DNA of 64,000 nt from Terriglobia bacterium (GTDB lineage Bacteria; Acidobacteriota; Terriglobia; Terriglobales; Acidobacteriaceae): contig JAIQFH010000023.1 of assembly GCA_020073385.1 (NCBI GenBank), positions 1 to 64,000 of the forward strand, written 5' to 3'. Made by a program: the position numbers and the translations under genes. Within the stretch, counting starts at the first letter, position 1. The number at the start of each line of letters is the position of its first letter. This document shows, piece after piece, positions 17,345 to 26,547 of the stretch. The notes beneath the pieces were generated by a model that saw nothing but the letters and a program-made list of their open reading frames with translations, made no database searches and was not told the origin of the DNA.

Positions 17345-19096
17345 ATGATCCGCGAAATAGTACGACAGGAGTGGGAATACCGCCGCGATCGCCCATTCGG
17401 GAGGCTGGTACAACTCTTTGTGGCGCGAATCTTCCGTGGCGGCGGAGATACGGATACAGAGGGGATTGATTTAGGAGTGGGCCTGGTTCTCACACTTTTG
17501 GCCCTTCCTGGTGGATTCGTTTCGATTTTTCTGTTCGACAAGTACGGGTCTTTGTTGCAGTGGCTCCGGGGACAAACGAACGTAGACACACTGCTCATCG
17601 CTTTTCCCGACGAGTACTTTTTCATCGTGCTTCCGATGACCGTGACCGGCGCGATTGCGGTATGGCGGTGGGACGCGATCTTTCCCGACCGCCGCGACTA
17701 TATGAATCTGGCACACCTTCCGGTCGCGACGCGCACCATTTTTTTCGCCAATCTGCTGGCTGTCTTGTTCCTGGTGGGACTGGTGGCGTTAGATGTCAAT
17801 GCAGCGTCGTGCGTGTTGTTTCCCATGGTCGTATCAGCGTCACAGGGAAGCCTCATGTTCTTTTTGAAATTCGGCGCGGTACATGCGATAGGGGTATTGC
17901 TCTCCAGCATCTTTTCTTTCCTGGCAGTGTTCGCGATTCTGGGACTGCTGATGGCAACACTTCCTCCTCGCCTTCTTCGGCGAGTGTCGGCCTATGCGAG
18001 AGGCATGGTTGTAGTTTATTTGGTCACACTGCTGTGCACCAGCTTCATCATTCCTGACTTACTCCGGCGCGTCAAAGGACCAGTGCCATCGTGGACCTTG
18101 CTCTTCCCCTCATGCTGGTTTGTCAGTTTGTGCCAACTGCTGCGGGAACGGGCGAATCCGGCCATGGCGGAACTGGCAAAACTCTGCGTTCCTGGGGTCG
18201 CGGTGCTAGCAGTCTTTGCTTTCGGAGCTTACGCAATCGGATACCGGCGGCATTTCGTGCGAATCGCGGAGATTGCGGAAGGCACCAGCGTAACGCATGC
18301 TCCGTTTCCCTGGCGCTGGAGCGCCCTGGAGCAATTCGTGCTACGGACGCCGTTCCAGAAAGGATGTTTCCGCTTCGTAGGAAAGACCCTGCTGCGCAGC
18401 GAAGCCCATCGTCTCGTGCTGACGGGTGTTGGAGGATTGGCGCTGGTCCTCGCTTCACAATCCCTGATGCGTGCCTTTGAAGGCATGAAATCAGCGCGAC
18501 AAGCGGCCATGACCTCGGATGCTCTTTCAATTCCATTCACGGTGTCGTTTCTGTTGATCATGGGATTGAGGATTGTGTTCGAGATTCCCGCGGATTTACG
18601 CTCGAACTGGACCTTTCAACTGATGCTGGATTCGGACCACCAGGAATGCGAGCCTCTGGCCAGAAGAGTCATCCTTCTTCTGACCTTGCCTTGGATTCTC
18701 ATCATTACGTTCGCAGCTTATCTCTATCTCGAAGGCCCTGTGGTGGCCGTGCTCCATACCGCAGTGGTCGGGACCTGGTCTTGCCTGCTGACGAATATCA
18801 TCGTCGTTCGGTTTCGCAAGTTGCCATTCACTTGCAGCCTGCCGGTGTTTAAGCAGCATTCGATTGTGATTCTGATCTCGCTTTGCTTCGGGTTTCTGAT
18901 CTACGCGGGCTCGACCGCAGAGTTCGAGTCGACGGCCCTTTCCCATCCGATACGGATGCTTAGCCTGTTGCCAGTTGCTCTAATGGCTTGGTACATTCCT
19001 CGCTATTTGGGAAAGAACACGATTGATCTCGAGAGAAAGTTGATCTTTGAGGAAGGAGCGACGCGAAGCGTGGAACTGTTGCGGCTCAGCGAGTAG
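17345..19096 (+). CDS. ABC-2-like transporter permease
   Basis: 583 aa with about ten to twelve hydrophobic segments spread over the length (for example near 40-65, 92-108, 135-155, 180-205, 222-240, 385-400 and 440-470). There is no ATPase motif, so it is the membrane partner of the ATP-binding protein encoded one base upstream. The mid-region loop (about 290-370) is hydrophilic. Permeases of this length, with two groups of membrane helices, are seen beside such ATPases in acidobacteria, but the cargo is unknown. The ATG is the first in frame. Confidence 0.8.
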   Translation: MIREIVRQEWEYRRDRPFGRLVQLFVARIFRGGGDTDTEGIDLGVGLVLTLLALPGGFVSIFLFDKYGSLLQWLRGQTNVDTLLIAFPDEYFFIVLPMTVTGAIAVWRWDAIFPDRRDYMNLAHLPVATRTIFFANLLAVLFLVGLVALDVNAASCVLFPMVVSASQGSLMFFLKFGAVHAIGVLLSSIFSFLAVFAILGLLMATLPPRLLRRVSAYARGMVVVYLVTLLCTSFIIPDLLRRVKGPVPSWTLLFPSCWFVSLCQLLRERANPAMAELAKLCVPGVAVLAVFAFGAYAIGYRRHFVRIAEIAEGTSVTHAPFPWRWSALEQFVLRTPFQKGCFRFVGKTLLRSEAHRLVLTGVGGLALVLASQSLMRAFEGMKSARQAAMTSDALSIPFTVSFLLIMGLRIVFEIPADLRSNWTFQLMLDSDHQECEPLARRVILLLTLPWILIITFAAYLYLEGPVVAVLHTAVVGTWSCLLTNIIVVRFRKLPFTCSLPVFKQHSIVILISLCFGFLIYAGSTAEFESTALSHPIRMLSLLPVALMAWYIPRYLGKNTIDLERKLIFEEGATRSVELLRLSE

Positions 19097-19156
19097 GGAG
19101 CTTTCTAGTGTTTCCGTAGCGCTCGGTTCAGGGATACCCGGGCCCCGAACGCATTC

Positions 19157-20272
19157 TCAACTTCTCCACTTCAACTCCACTCGGCCATCCATTGGATGTT
19201 TCATTTCCCTGCCGGTGCGCTTGGATTCCAGGTATGCGGCCTTCAGTTGGAAATACCACTTGGCTGGACGGTCGGCGTCGTCGATCAGCATGAGATGGGG
19301 ATTATGCTTCAGTCCTTCCGCCTGCATTTCCATTGTGCGGCGGTCCTGCTCTACAAACTTCGCGAAAACGAATTTCAGCAGATCTGGCACGAACGGAACC
19401 CAGCGAAACAGGTTCCAGGCCGCGACGACGTCGATGCGACACTGACTGCGGGTGATCGGAGTAACTGTCGTGAGACTTGAAAACCAATACTTGCCGGCAC
19501 GAATTGTCTCGGTGCGCATGTTAGGTAATACGAAATCGATGGTCGTTGAGATCGAATCGGCATCGGCGTAGAGGCGCAACAGCTTGTAGGGCGCGGAGTT
19601 TGAGCTGGGGGTGTGGGCCGCCATCCGAAACCCGTTAGGAATCGGTTCAAAGTTCTTCTTCTTTTCGTGAATGCTGTGACGGGTGCGCCACCACCAGGCT
19701 TGGTGGACGAATGGACCGTGCGCGGGGTCCATCAAGCCGATGATACCGTGGTCGATGCTAACTGGCATCTCGGCTTGCAGGTGAGCGAGTTTGTATTTTT
19801 CGCTGAACTTTTCGACTTGCGGTGCAGGATCTGGCGCCTCGGCTGGCTTCGTGAAACCAGCACCCTGCGGGCCGGGATCGGGGATGTAGACCCATATGAA
19901 ATTGTCCTGTTCTTCGCAGGGATAACTTCCTGCGTAAATCCGATCGACCTTCATCGTTTGGTCTGAGGTCAGGGAAGGAATCAGCTGGCATTGGCCGTTG
20001 TGAACGTCGAACTGCCAGCCATGATAGGGACACTCGAGATTCTCGCCGTCGAAGTGTCCGGTGTTGAGGGGCACGCCACGATGAGGGCAGGAATCGCGCA
20101 GAGCAAAGGGGCGTCCCTGGCGATCACGGCCGATGACCAGTGGAATTTCCAGCAGCGTGGCCTTGTGAAGTTGATTGCTATGCACGCGGTCAGCAGGCAG
20201 GGCGCGGTACCAGAAACCGGTGAGCATCAACGTGTCGGTGGCCTGGCGCTGCGGAAGGTCGAGTTCGGGCAT
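19157..20272 (-). CDS. Rieske non-heme iron oxygenase
   Basis: 371 aa. The N-terminal Rieske [2Fe-2S] domain has C62-H64 (CPHRGVPL) and C81-H84 (CPYHGWQF). The catalytic domain has the mononuclear iron motif in SIDHGIIGLMDPAHGPFVH with D182, H185 and H190 as likely ligands. This places it with ring-hydroxylating and demethylating oxygenases related to VanA and to pheophorbide a oxygenase; it needs a reductase that is not encoded nearby. The substrate is unknown. It is divergent from an MFS transporter, with a 124-base spacer, which suggests linked function such as uptake and oxidation of the same compound. Confidence 0.88.
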   Translation of the reverse strand: MPELDLPQRQATDTLMLTGFWYRALPADRVHSNQLHKATLLEIPLVIGRDRQGRPFALRDSCPHRGVPLNTGHFDGENLECPYHGWQFDVHNGQCQLIPSLTSDQTMKVDRIYAGSYPCEEQDNFIWVYIPDPGPQGAGFTKPAEAPDPAPQVEKFSEKYKLAHLQAEMPVSIDHGIIGLMDPAHGPFVHQAWWWRTRHSIHEKKKNFEPIPNGFRMAAHTPSSNSAPYKLLRLYADADSISTTIDFVLPNMRTETIRAGKYWFSSLTTVTPITRSQCRIDVVAAWNLFRWVPFVPDLLKFVFAKFVEQDRRTMEMQAEGLKHNPHLMLIDDADRPAKWYFQLKAAYLESKRTGREMKHPMDGRVELKWRS

Positions 20273-20360
20273 GGGTGAAAAATTGCTAATTCTTGATTGT
20301 TGATTGAAAAGCCTATGCTAGCATCCGCTGGACTTGGCGTGAGCGAAGAAAAGACGTCAG

Positions 20361-20387
20361 CACAGGGGACACAGAGGAGCACAGAGG
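20361..20387. repeat. ACAGAGG half-repeat supplying the MFS ribosome binding site
   Basis: CACAGGGGACACAGAGGAGCACAGAGG matches one arm of the repeat at 9352-9416. Its last GAGG ends nine bases before the ATG of the MFS gene and appears to serve as the Shine-Dalgarno sequence. Confidence 0.5.
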
Positions 20388-20396
20388 CAAACCAGC

Positions 20397-21626
20397 ATGG
20401 AGATCATTGGGCGCTTTCGGCGGTTGACGGCGGTGCAGCGGAACACGTTTATCGCGTGCTTCCTGGGGTGGTCGCTGGACGCGTTTGATTTTTTTATTCT
20501 TGTGTTCTGCGTGAGCGCACTGGCTACGCAGTTTCATGCCAAGGTTTCGGACGTCTCGGAAGGAATCTTCTGGACCCTCGCGATGCGCCCAGTGGGCGCG
20601 TTTCTGTTCGGGATGATGGCCGATCGATTTGGCAGGCGGCCCACGTTGATGGTCGACATCATTGCCTATTCTTTGTTTGAACTGGCATCGGCATTCGCGC
20701 CGACGTTGAAAGTTTTTCTGATTACGCGGGCGCTGTTTGGAATCGCGATGGGCGGAGAGTGGGGAGTGGGCGCGGCGCTAGCGTTTGAGACGCTTCCCGC
20801 GGAGGGACGTGGCTTTTTTTCCGGACTGCTGCAAGAGGGATATGTGGTTGGGTACTTGATAGCGGCTATCGCTTACGGGGCGCTGTTTCCGATCATAGGC
20901 TGGCGGGGAATGTTTGTGATCGGCGCGCTGCCCGCGTTCCTGGTGATCTACATTCGCAGCAAGGTGGATGAATCTCCCGCATGGCTGCAAGGCCAGGTGG
21001 AGCGCAAAGCGGAGCGGCGACTGGGGAAAGACATCGCGTCACACGCAGGGATCTTTGCCTTCCTCGTGATTCTGATGTTCGCCTTCAATTCCTTCAGTCA
21101 CGGGACACAGGACCTGTATCCGACATTCCTGCAAAAGAATCTGTTGCTGTCGGCGAAGACCGTGAGCCTGATCGCGATCGTTTACAACGTGGGAGCATTG
21201 CTGGGTGGAATCCTGTTCGGCACGTTATCAGAGAGGATCGGGAGGCGACGTGCGATTGTTATTGCGGCTCTGCTTGCGATTCCGATCGTCCCGCTGTGGG
21301 CATATTCGCATACTGTGCCGGTGCTAGCCCTGGGTGGGTTTCTGATGCAGTTCATGGTACAGGGAGCTTGGGGAGTGATCCCCGCACACTTAAACGAACT
21401 TTCACCGCCGGCGGTGCGGGGGACACTGCCTGGATTTGCATACCAGTTGGGAAATTTTGTCGCGTCCCGAAATGCGGTGCTGCAAGCGAAGCTTGCCGAA
21501 GCCCGCTATGCGGGTAGTTTCACGCCGGTCTTGGCATGGACTGTGCTGATCGTAGCCAGCCTGGTGGCGATTACCACCATGAGCGGCCCAGAGCGGCGAG
21601 GAGCCGACTTATCGAATACATCGTAA
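20397..21626 (+). CDS. MFS transporter of the sialate/carboxylate:H+ symporter type
   Basis: 409 aa with about twelve membrane helices. MFS signatures are seen after helix 2 (GMMADRFGRRPTLM) and at the equivalent place in the second half (GTLSERIGRRRA). The motif SLDAFDFFILVF in helix 1 and MGGEWGVGAALAFE in helix 4 are typical of SHS-family (NanT/Jen1-like) proton symporters for carboxylates such as lactate or sialic acid. The substrate here cannot be fixed. It is divergent from the Rieske oxygenase. The start ATG follows a repeat-derived ribosome binding site. Confidence 0.87.
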   Translation: MEIIGRFRRLTAVQRNTFIACFLGWSLDAFDFFILVFCVSALATQFHAKVSDVSEGIFWTLAMRPVGAFLFGMMADRFGRRPTLMVDIIAYSLFELASAFAPTLKVFLITRALFGIAMGGEWGVGAALAFETLPAEGRGFFSGLLQEGYVVGYLIAAIAYGALFPIIGWRGMFVIGALPAFLVIYIRSKVDESPAWLQGQVERKAERRLGKDIASHAGIFAFLVILMFAFNSFSHGTQDLYPTFLQKNLLLSAKTVSLIAIVYNVGALLGGILFGTLSERIGRRRAIVIAALLAIPIVPLWAYSHTVPVLALGGFLMQFMVQGAWGVIPAHLNELSPPAVRGTLPGFAYQLGNFVASRNAVLQAKLAEARYAGSFTPVLAWTVLIVASLVAITTMSGPERRGADLSNTS

Positions 21627-21818
21627 GCAAAAGAATCGATATTCTACGTACTTCAAGAAATATGCGCGGCGAAGACATGGCACGAACGGAGGATTGTCAC
21701 AGACCGGTTCATATGGTACGGTAGTGAAAAGCTCACGCCTTCGTTGATCAATCATGGGTCCCAGAAGCTTGCGCGATAGCGTGTACCCGAGGTTAGCGCC
21801 ACGATGAAGGAAACTCTT

Positions 21819-22259
21819 ATGAGTCCCGTACCGCCCGGCGAATCCGCGGAAAGGGAAAACTTCGCGAATCGCAAGCTGATTCGGCCCACCCTGCCCCGAA
21901 TTGAAAATCACGGCAATCACAATTCTTCGCCGATGCCTGCGCAGGAACGGCGCGAACGCCCGGAGCGGCATGACCGGCCGGAGCGAATGGAGCGCAGCGA
22001 GCGTCCTATGGGAGCGCAAGGCGGCAAGAAGTTGGCTCCTCCGGAGCAAACCAACGCGGAGAATTTCTACTATCAGAAGCAGATGCAGTCACGGACACCC
22101 ATGGTGATTGTGCTTCGCGATGGTGAGGAAATACACGGGATGATTGAGTGGTACGACCGGAACTGCATCAAGGTCAATCGAGAAGACGGCGAACCGAACT
22201 TGATGATTTATAAGCCCGCCATTAAGTACATGTTCAAAGAAGGGGAAAATCAAAAGTAG
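21819..22259 (+). CDS. hfq: Hfq-like RNA chaperone with long charged N-terminal extension
   Basis: 146 aa. The C-terminal 65 residues form an Sm-like Hfq domain: NFYYQKQMQSRTPMVIVLRD and HGMIEWYDRNCIKVNR, then the Sm2-like IYKPAIKYMF that parallels the YKHAIS signature of E. coli Hfq. In front lies an about 75-residue, probably disordered, Arg/Glu/Pro-rich extension (ERRERPERHDRPERMERSER). Canonical Hfq has its tail at the C-terminus, so this is reversed. The ATG at 21819 has AAGGAA seven bases upstream; an in-frame ATG five codons earlier (21804) is also possible. It should bind small RNAs and mRNAs; the extension could add an RNA contact (inference). Confidence 0.82.
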   Translation: MSPVPPGESAERENFANRKLIRPTLPRIENHGNHNSSPMPAQERRERPERHDRPERMERSERPMGAQGGKKLAPPEQTNAENFYYQKQMQSRTPMVIVLRDGEEIHGMIEWYDRNCIKVNREDGEPNLMIYKPAIKYMFKEGENQK

Positions 22260-22375
22260 AAGTTTCAGTTAAATGATTCCCTCTTTGTTCCCCCTCCTCC
22301 GGTTTAGCTTTCCATTTCCTCAACTTTCTGAGCCCCTCGGCGTAGACTATCTCGCATAACACCCCGGAGGGATAT

Positions 22376-24205
22376 GTGGTGTCTCTCTCTTCGATCTCCC
22401 GCAGACGATTTCTTCAGTCGATGGCTGTGGCTTCGGCCACCAGCTTTCTGCCTAGGGCGAGCCATTCGCTCGCGGCTATGTCCGCAAGCTCGAATACGTC
22501 CAATGTCCTAGAAGAGTTCGACTACGGCGACGTTTCGCTCGATAGCCCTATCCATGAAGAGCAGTTGCGCCAGACTCATGCGGTGCTGATGGGGCTCGAT
22601 GATGACGCATTGATGAAGCCGTTTCGCGCGATGATCGGGAAACCGGCGCCGGGGGAGGATCTTGGAGGATGGTATCGCTACGATCCGAATTATGACTGGC
22701 ACACTTTTGACGCGGGCTTCGCACCTTCGGCCACGTTCGGACAATGGGTGTCAGCGTTATCCCGGGCGTATGCCATAACGGGCTCACAGGCAGCGCGGGA
22801 GAAAGTTCTGCGACTGAATCGCCTTTATGCCCAGGTCATCGACGGAAAGTTCTACGAGGAGAACCGCTTCCCTGCCTATTGCTACGACAAACTGGTGTGC
22901 GGGCTGATCGATTCGCATAAGTATGTGCGGGATCCTTTGGCCTGGGAGGTTTTGGCGAAGACGACCGATGCGGCCTTGCCGCATTTGCCTGATCACGCTG
23001 TGGAGCACGGTACAAGCTGGCGTCCGGGCAAGGATGAATCGTGGACCTGGGATGAGCCGTACACGATGCCGGAGAATCTCTTTCTCGCTTATCAGCGCGG
23101 CGCAGGGGAACGCTATCGCCAGGTGGCGATCCAGTATCTGAATGAGCCGTTTTACGAGCGGTTGGCTCAGGGGCAGAACGATCTTGCCGGGCGTCATGCT
23201 TACAGCCATGTCAACTGTCTGTGCTCGGCGATGCAGGCGTACTTGACTCTAGGCAACGAGAAATATCTGCGCGCCGCGAAGAATGGGTTCGATATGGTGC
23301 TGGCGCAGAGTTACGCGACCGGCGGTTGGGGTCCAGATGAGCAATTGCGCAAAACCGACAGCGCCGATGTCTTCGACAGCCTGACGAAGACGCACAGCAG
23401 TTTTGAAACGCCGTGCGGATCGTATGCGCATTTCAAGTTGACGCGAGATCTGCTGCGAGTGACGCGAGATCCGCGGTACGGCGACAGCATGGAGCGGATG
23501 ATGTACAACACGATCCTTGGCGCCCTGCCGCTCCAATCTGATGGGCGCACTTTTTACTACTCGGATTGCAATTTCCAAGGCAAGAAAGTCTATTCAAATC
23601 ACCGCTGGCCTTGCTGCTCGGGGACCATGACGCAGGTCGCGGCGGATTATCGGATCAATACTTACTTCCGAGATGGGCGGGATCTATTCGTGAATCTGTT
23701 TATACCTTCGACGGTGCAGTGGACGCAGGATGGCGCTGAGGCTTCCCTGACGCAGAAGGGAGAATATCCGTATGAGTCGCATGTGCAATTCGAAGTGAAG
23801 ACGTCAAAGCCAGCGTCGTTCGCGGTGAATTTGCGCATTCCGGCGTGGGCGGAGGGGCCGAGCGTTTCGGTGAATGGGAAGCGGGAAGCGGTGACGGCTG
23901 GAACCTTCGCGCGTGTACAGCGGGAGTGGAAATCCGGAGATCGGATTGAATTGGAGCTACCAATGAAGAAGCGGCTTGAAGCCATTGATGCGCAGCATCC
24001 TGACACCGTTGCGGTGTTGGTGGGGCCGCTGGTGCTGTTTGGGAACCAAGTTTCGGGACTTTCGCGATCACAGTTGTTGGCGGCGAAGAGAATGGCGCCG
24101 GGAGTGTGGCATGTCTCGCCCGGTGGCGATCGGGTCTTGAAGATGGTTCCGTGGACGGCTATTTCCGAGAATGAGCCGTATTCGACGTATTTAAGGGTGA
24201 CGTAG
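22376..24205 (+). CDS. GH127-type (DUF1680) beta-L-arabinofuranosidase-like protein, Tat-exported
   Basis: 609 aa. A twin-arginine signal is at 8-30 (SRRRFLQSMAVASATSFL). The alpha/alpha-barrel region holds the pair E344 and C347 (SSFETPCGSY) and the C413-C414 pair (RWPCCSG). In HypBA1 a Glu and three Cys bind zinc, with one Cys as nucleophile, so the site seems complete although its E-x2-C spacing differs from the E-x-C there. Beta-sandwich domains follow to the end (LRIPAWAEG and similar). It probably releases arabinose from plant or microbial glycans. The start is GTG at 22376 or the next GTG (22379), with GGAGG five to eight bases upstream. Confidence 0.85.
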   Translation: MVSLSSISRRRFLQSMAVASATSFLPRASHSLAAMSASSNTSNVLEEFDYGDVSLDSPIHEEQLRQTHAVLMGLDDDALMKPFRAMIGKPAPGEDLGGWYRYDPNYDWHTFDAGFAPSATFGQWVSALSRAYAITGSQAAREKVLRLNRLYAQVIDGKFYEENRFPAYCYDKLVCGLIDSHKYVRDPLAWEVLAKTTDAALPHLPDHAVEHGTSWRPGKDESWTWDEPYTMPENLFLAYQRGAGERYRQVAIQYLNEPFYERLAQGQNDLAGRHAYSHVNCLCSAMQAYLTLGNEKYLRAAKNGFDMVLAQSYATGGWGPDEQLRKTDSADVFDSLTKTHSSFETPCGSYAHFKLTRDLLRVTRDPRYGDSMERMMYNTILGALPLQSDGRTFYYSDCNFQGKKVYSNHRWPCCSGTMTQVAADYRINTYFRDGRDLFVNLFIPSTVQWTQDGAEASLTQKGEYPYESHVQFEVKTSKPASFAVNLRIPAWAEGPSVSVNGKREAVTAGTFARVQREWKSGDRIELELPMKKRLEAIDAQHPDTVAVLVGPLVLFGNQVSGLSRSQLLAAKRMAPGVWHVSPGGDRVLKMVPWTAISENEPYSTYLRVT

Positions 24206-24218
24206 AAAAGCGGGCACG

Positions 24219-24272
24219 GGGGCTGAAGCCCGATTCTTTCCAATTGCTTCGACGCGGCCCTCGAAGGGCCGC
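24219..24272. repeat. Paired hairpins between GH127 and dcd genes
   Basis: GGGCT-GAA-AGCCC-like and GCGGCCC-TCGAA-GGGCCGC (24254-24272) hairpins lie in the 118-base spacer between two convergent genes. With no T-run they are a weak bidirectional terminator or a dispersed palindrome of the kind seen elsewhere in this window. Confidence 0.5.
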
Positions 24273-24323
24273 TCTTCCACGGTAGCACAGGACAAGTTGG
24301 GGGCCTGAGAACCAGCAGCTCTC

Positions 24324-24875
24324 TTACAACTTCGGCAGCACGATTCCCTTCTGTGCCTGGTACTTGCCTTTGCGGTCAGCGTAGCTGGTTTCACAAATCT
24401 CGTCGGACTCGAAGAAGATGATCTGGCAGAGTCCCTCGTTAGCGTAAATTCGCGCCGGGAGAGGCGTGGTGTTCGAGATTTCCAGCGTAACGAAGCCTTC
24501 CCACTCGGGCTCGAATGGCGTGACATTCACAATGATGCCGCAGCGGGCGTAGGTGCTTTTGCCTACGCAGATGGTCAGCACGCTGCGCGGAATCTTGAAG
24601 TACTCGACCGAACGCGCTAATGCAAAGGAATTTGGCGGTACGATACAGACGTCTGTTTGGATTGTGACGAACGAGCGCTCGTCAAAGTGTTTTGGGTCGA
24701 CAATGGAGGAGTTGACGTTGGTGAAAATCTTGAACTCGTCGGCCACGCGCAGGTCATAGCCGTACGATGACAGTCCGTAGGAAATCACGCCCTCCCGTAC
24801 CTGCTTCTCGGAGAACGGGTTGATCATGTCGTGTTCCAGGGACATCTTGCGAATCCAGCGGTCGCTCTTCAGCAT
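24324..24875 (-). CDS. dcd: dCTP deaminase
   Basis: 183 aa. It converts dCTP to dUTP, feeding dTMP synthesis. The trimer-forming dUTPase-like fold is recognised by SSYGYDLRV (36-45), the conserved [11 protein letters not shown] (104-114), [17 protein letters not shown] with catalytic E132, and CQIIFFES near 150. The length is close to the standard enzyme. No dut fusion is seen, so this is the monofunctional type or the bifunctional Dcd-Dut type; the two cannot be separated by reading alone. It converges with the GH127 gene. Confidence 0.92.
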   Translation of the reverse strand: MLKSDRWIRKMSLEHDMINPFSEKQVREGVISYGLSSYGYDLRVADEFKIFTNVNSSIVDPKHFDERSFVTIQTDVCIVPPNSFALARSVEYFKIPRSVLTICVGKSTYARCGIIVNVTPFEPEWEGFVTLEISNTTPLPARIYANEGLCQIIFFESDEICETSYADRKGKYQAQKGIVLPKL

Positions 24876-24913
24876 GAAACTCCTTGGGATTTGGCAATTT
24901 CGGGTAATTCTGT

Positions 24914-25003
24914 AATTGAGTAATTTTAAATTCGCTAGTCGCTACTGACGTCTGTGGACACACGACAATTCACAGAATTTCCAAATTACACAATTACTCA
25001 ATT
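24914..25003. repeat. AT-rich inverted repeat upstream of dcd
   Basis: Exact 12-base arms AATTGAGTAATT (24914-24925) and AATTACTCAATT (24992-25003) flank a 66-base centre with further AATT-rich partial copies. It lies in the 247-base spacer between the divergent dcd and HU-like genes and may affect promoter structure; no protein-binding identity can be assigned. Confidence 0.55.
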
Positions 25004-25122
25004 CTCTTGGCTGGGTTGCCTGTCAGTTTACGGGATAGATGCTCCGGTTGACAATCTCGGTTATCTTCCTTAGCATCAATGACTTGTAGCACGATTTTGA
25101 ACCCTGCAGCCTGGAGCCCCGC

Positions 25123-25392
25123 GTGATTAAACTCGATATCATCAATGAAGTCGTGGCGAAGACGGGCATCACCAAGACCAAAGCCGAACTCGCCGTGGAG
25201 ACGGTATTTGAGAGCATGAAGAAGGCATTGGCGGCCGGCAATCGCATCGAACTGCGGGGATTCGGGGTCTTCAACGTGCGCCCACGCAAGACGGGGATTG
25301 GCCGTAATCCTCGGACGGGAGCCGAAGTTTCGATTCCGCCCGGAAGAGCAGTGCGCTTCAAGCCGGGGAAAGAACTGCAGTCGATCGACTAA
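25123..25392 (+). CDS. HU/IHF-family DNA-binding protein
   Basis: 89 aa, a typical single-domain length. The helical N-terminus (MIKLDIINEVVAKTGITKTK) and the beta-arm with the conserved GFGVFNVRPRKTGIGRNPRT and IPPGRAVRFKPGKEL segments are complete. It bends or coats DNA as a homodimer or heterodimer; HU versus IHF subunit cannot be decided by reading. The start is GTG with GGAG seven bases upstream. It stands alone between dcd and the M50 protease. Confidence 0.92.
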   Translation: MIKLDIINEVVAKTGITKTKAELAVETVFESMKKALAAGNRIELRGFGVFNVRPRKTGIGRNPRTGAEVSIPPGRAVRFKPGKELQSID

Positions 25393-25517
25393 AATCACCC
25401 TTCAGGTTCCGAATTTAAGTCCTACGCGAATTCACTTGCCGCGGCGAACCTCCGCACGTTTTCTCTTCTCGTAGTAGCATCAAAGACTAAGGCCCATTCG
25501 CTGGGTTGCAGACTTGC

Positions 25518-26540
25518 ATGTCGGAACCTGTCCCGTCCATCCCTTCCTCTACGGTCGAATATCACTACGAGTTGCCGGCCCCTGAGGGGCCGCCGCCACG
25601 TCCGCAGTACTGGGTGCACAGCTTGCTGTTATTAGCGACCTGCTTCACGACTCTTGTGGTGGGAGCGCGGCTGGAATTCAATTTCCAGCAGAATCTGCCA
25701 CCCTTCACTGCAGGGAACGAGTTGTTGCCCTTTTTCCCCGTTGGCTGGGCGCTCGCGCAACCTTCGCGGCTGTTGCTCGGAATCCCGTTCTCGGCCGCAC
25801 TGTTGATCATCCTTCTGAGCCACGAGATGGGGCACTACCTGCTCTGCCGATATTACGGGGTCCGTGCGACTCTTCCGTTTTTCATCCCGGCACCGACTTT
25901 GATCGGGACTCTGGGCGCGGTCATCCGTATCAAGGCGCCGATTCGCTCCAGGACGGCACTTTTTGACATCGGGGTAGCGGGTCCGATCGCCGGGTTTGTG
26001 ATGGCGGTAGCCTCCCTTGCCGTTGCGATCATGCTTTCGAAGCCAGTCGGACGTGGCATGGCACCCTCAGACCTGCAACTTGGATATCCAGAGATCTTCG
26101 ACGTTGTCCAGAATGTGTTGCGGCATCTTGCGCCCAATCGTGCCATTACGCATTCACCCCTAAGCGGCGTGTATCTTCACCCGATCGCTGTGGCGGCCTG
26201 GGTTGGCATGTATGCGACTGCTTTGAACCTGCTACCCAGCGGCCAACTGGACGGAGGTCATATCGTATATGCTTTGGCGCCCCGGGCTCACCATTTGATC
26301 TCGTGGACCACAGTGGTGGTACTGGTCGGTCTGGGAGCATCGGCTTACCGCGCTGACCATTCGAACTACAGTTGGTGGGTTTGGGCGGGGCTGATTACGG
26401 TAATGAATGTCTTGACCATTCGGCAGCGGCAGGCACCCGATCATCCTGCGATTCCTGCAAGCCGTTGGGCTTTGGCGCTATTGGCTGGGCTCATGCTGGT
26501 ACTAACGTTTACGAAGTTCCCTTTTCATATCGCCATGTGA
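25518..26540 (+). CDS. M50-family site-2-protease-like membrane metalloprotease
   Basis: 340 aa with about seven hydrophobic segments. Zinc ligands H102 and H106 with catalytic E103 lie in LLSHEMGHYLL, and the third ligand D245 in NLLPSGQLDGGHIVYA; both motifs sit within membrane helices as expected. There is no PDZ domain, which resembles the EcsB-unrelated, plant EGY-like bacterial group. It likely cleaves membrane proteins within the bilayer, perhaps in a signalling step; the target is unknown. A TTG start four codons upstream is possible; the ATG at 25518 is chosen. Confidence 0.85.
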   Translation: MSEPVPSIPSSTVEYHYELPAPEGPPPRPQYWVHSLLLLATCFTTLVVGARLEFNFQQNLPPFTAGNELLPFFPVGWALAQPSRLLLGIPFSAALLIILLSHEMGHYLLCRYYGVRATLPFFIPAPTLIGTLGAVIRIKAPIRSRTALFDIGVAGPIAGFVMAVASLAVAIMLSKPVGRGMAPSDLQLGYPEIFDVVQNVLRHLAPNRAITHSPLSGVYLHPIAVAAWVGMYATALNLLPSGQLDGGHIVYALAPRAHHLISWTTVVVLVGLGASAYRADHSNYSWWVWAGLITVMNVLTIRQRQAPDHPAIPASRWALALLAGLMLVLTFTKFPFHIAM

Positions 26541-26547
26541 TGCCGCT

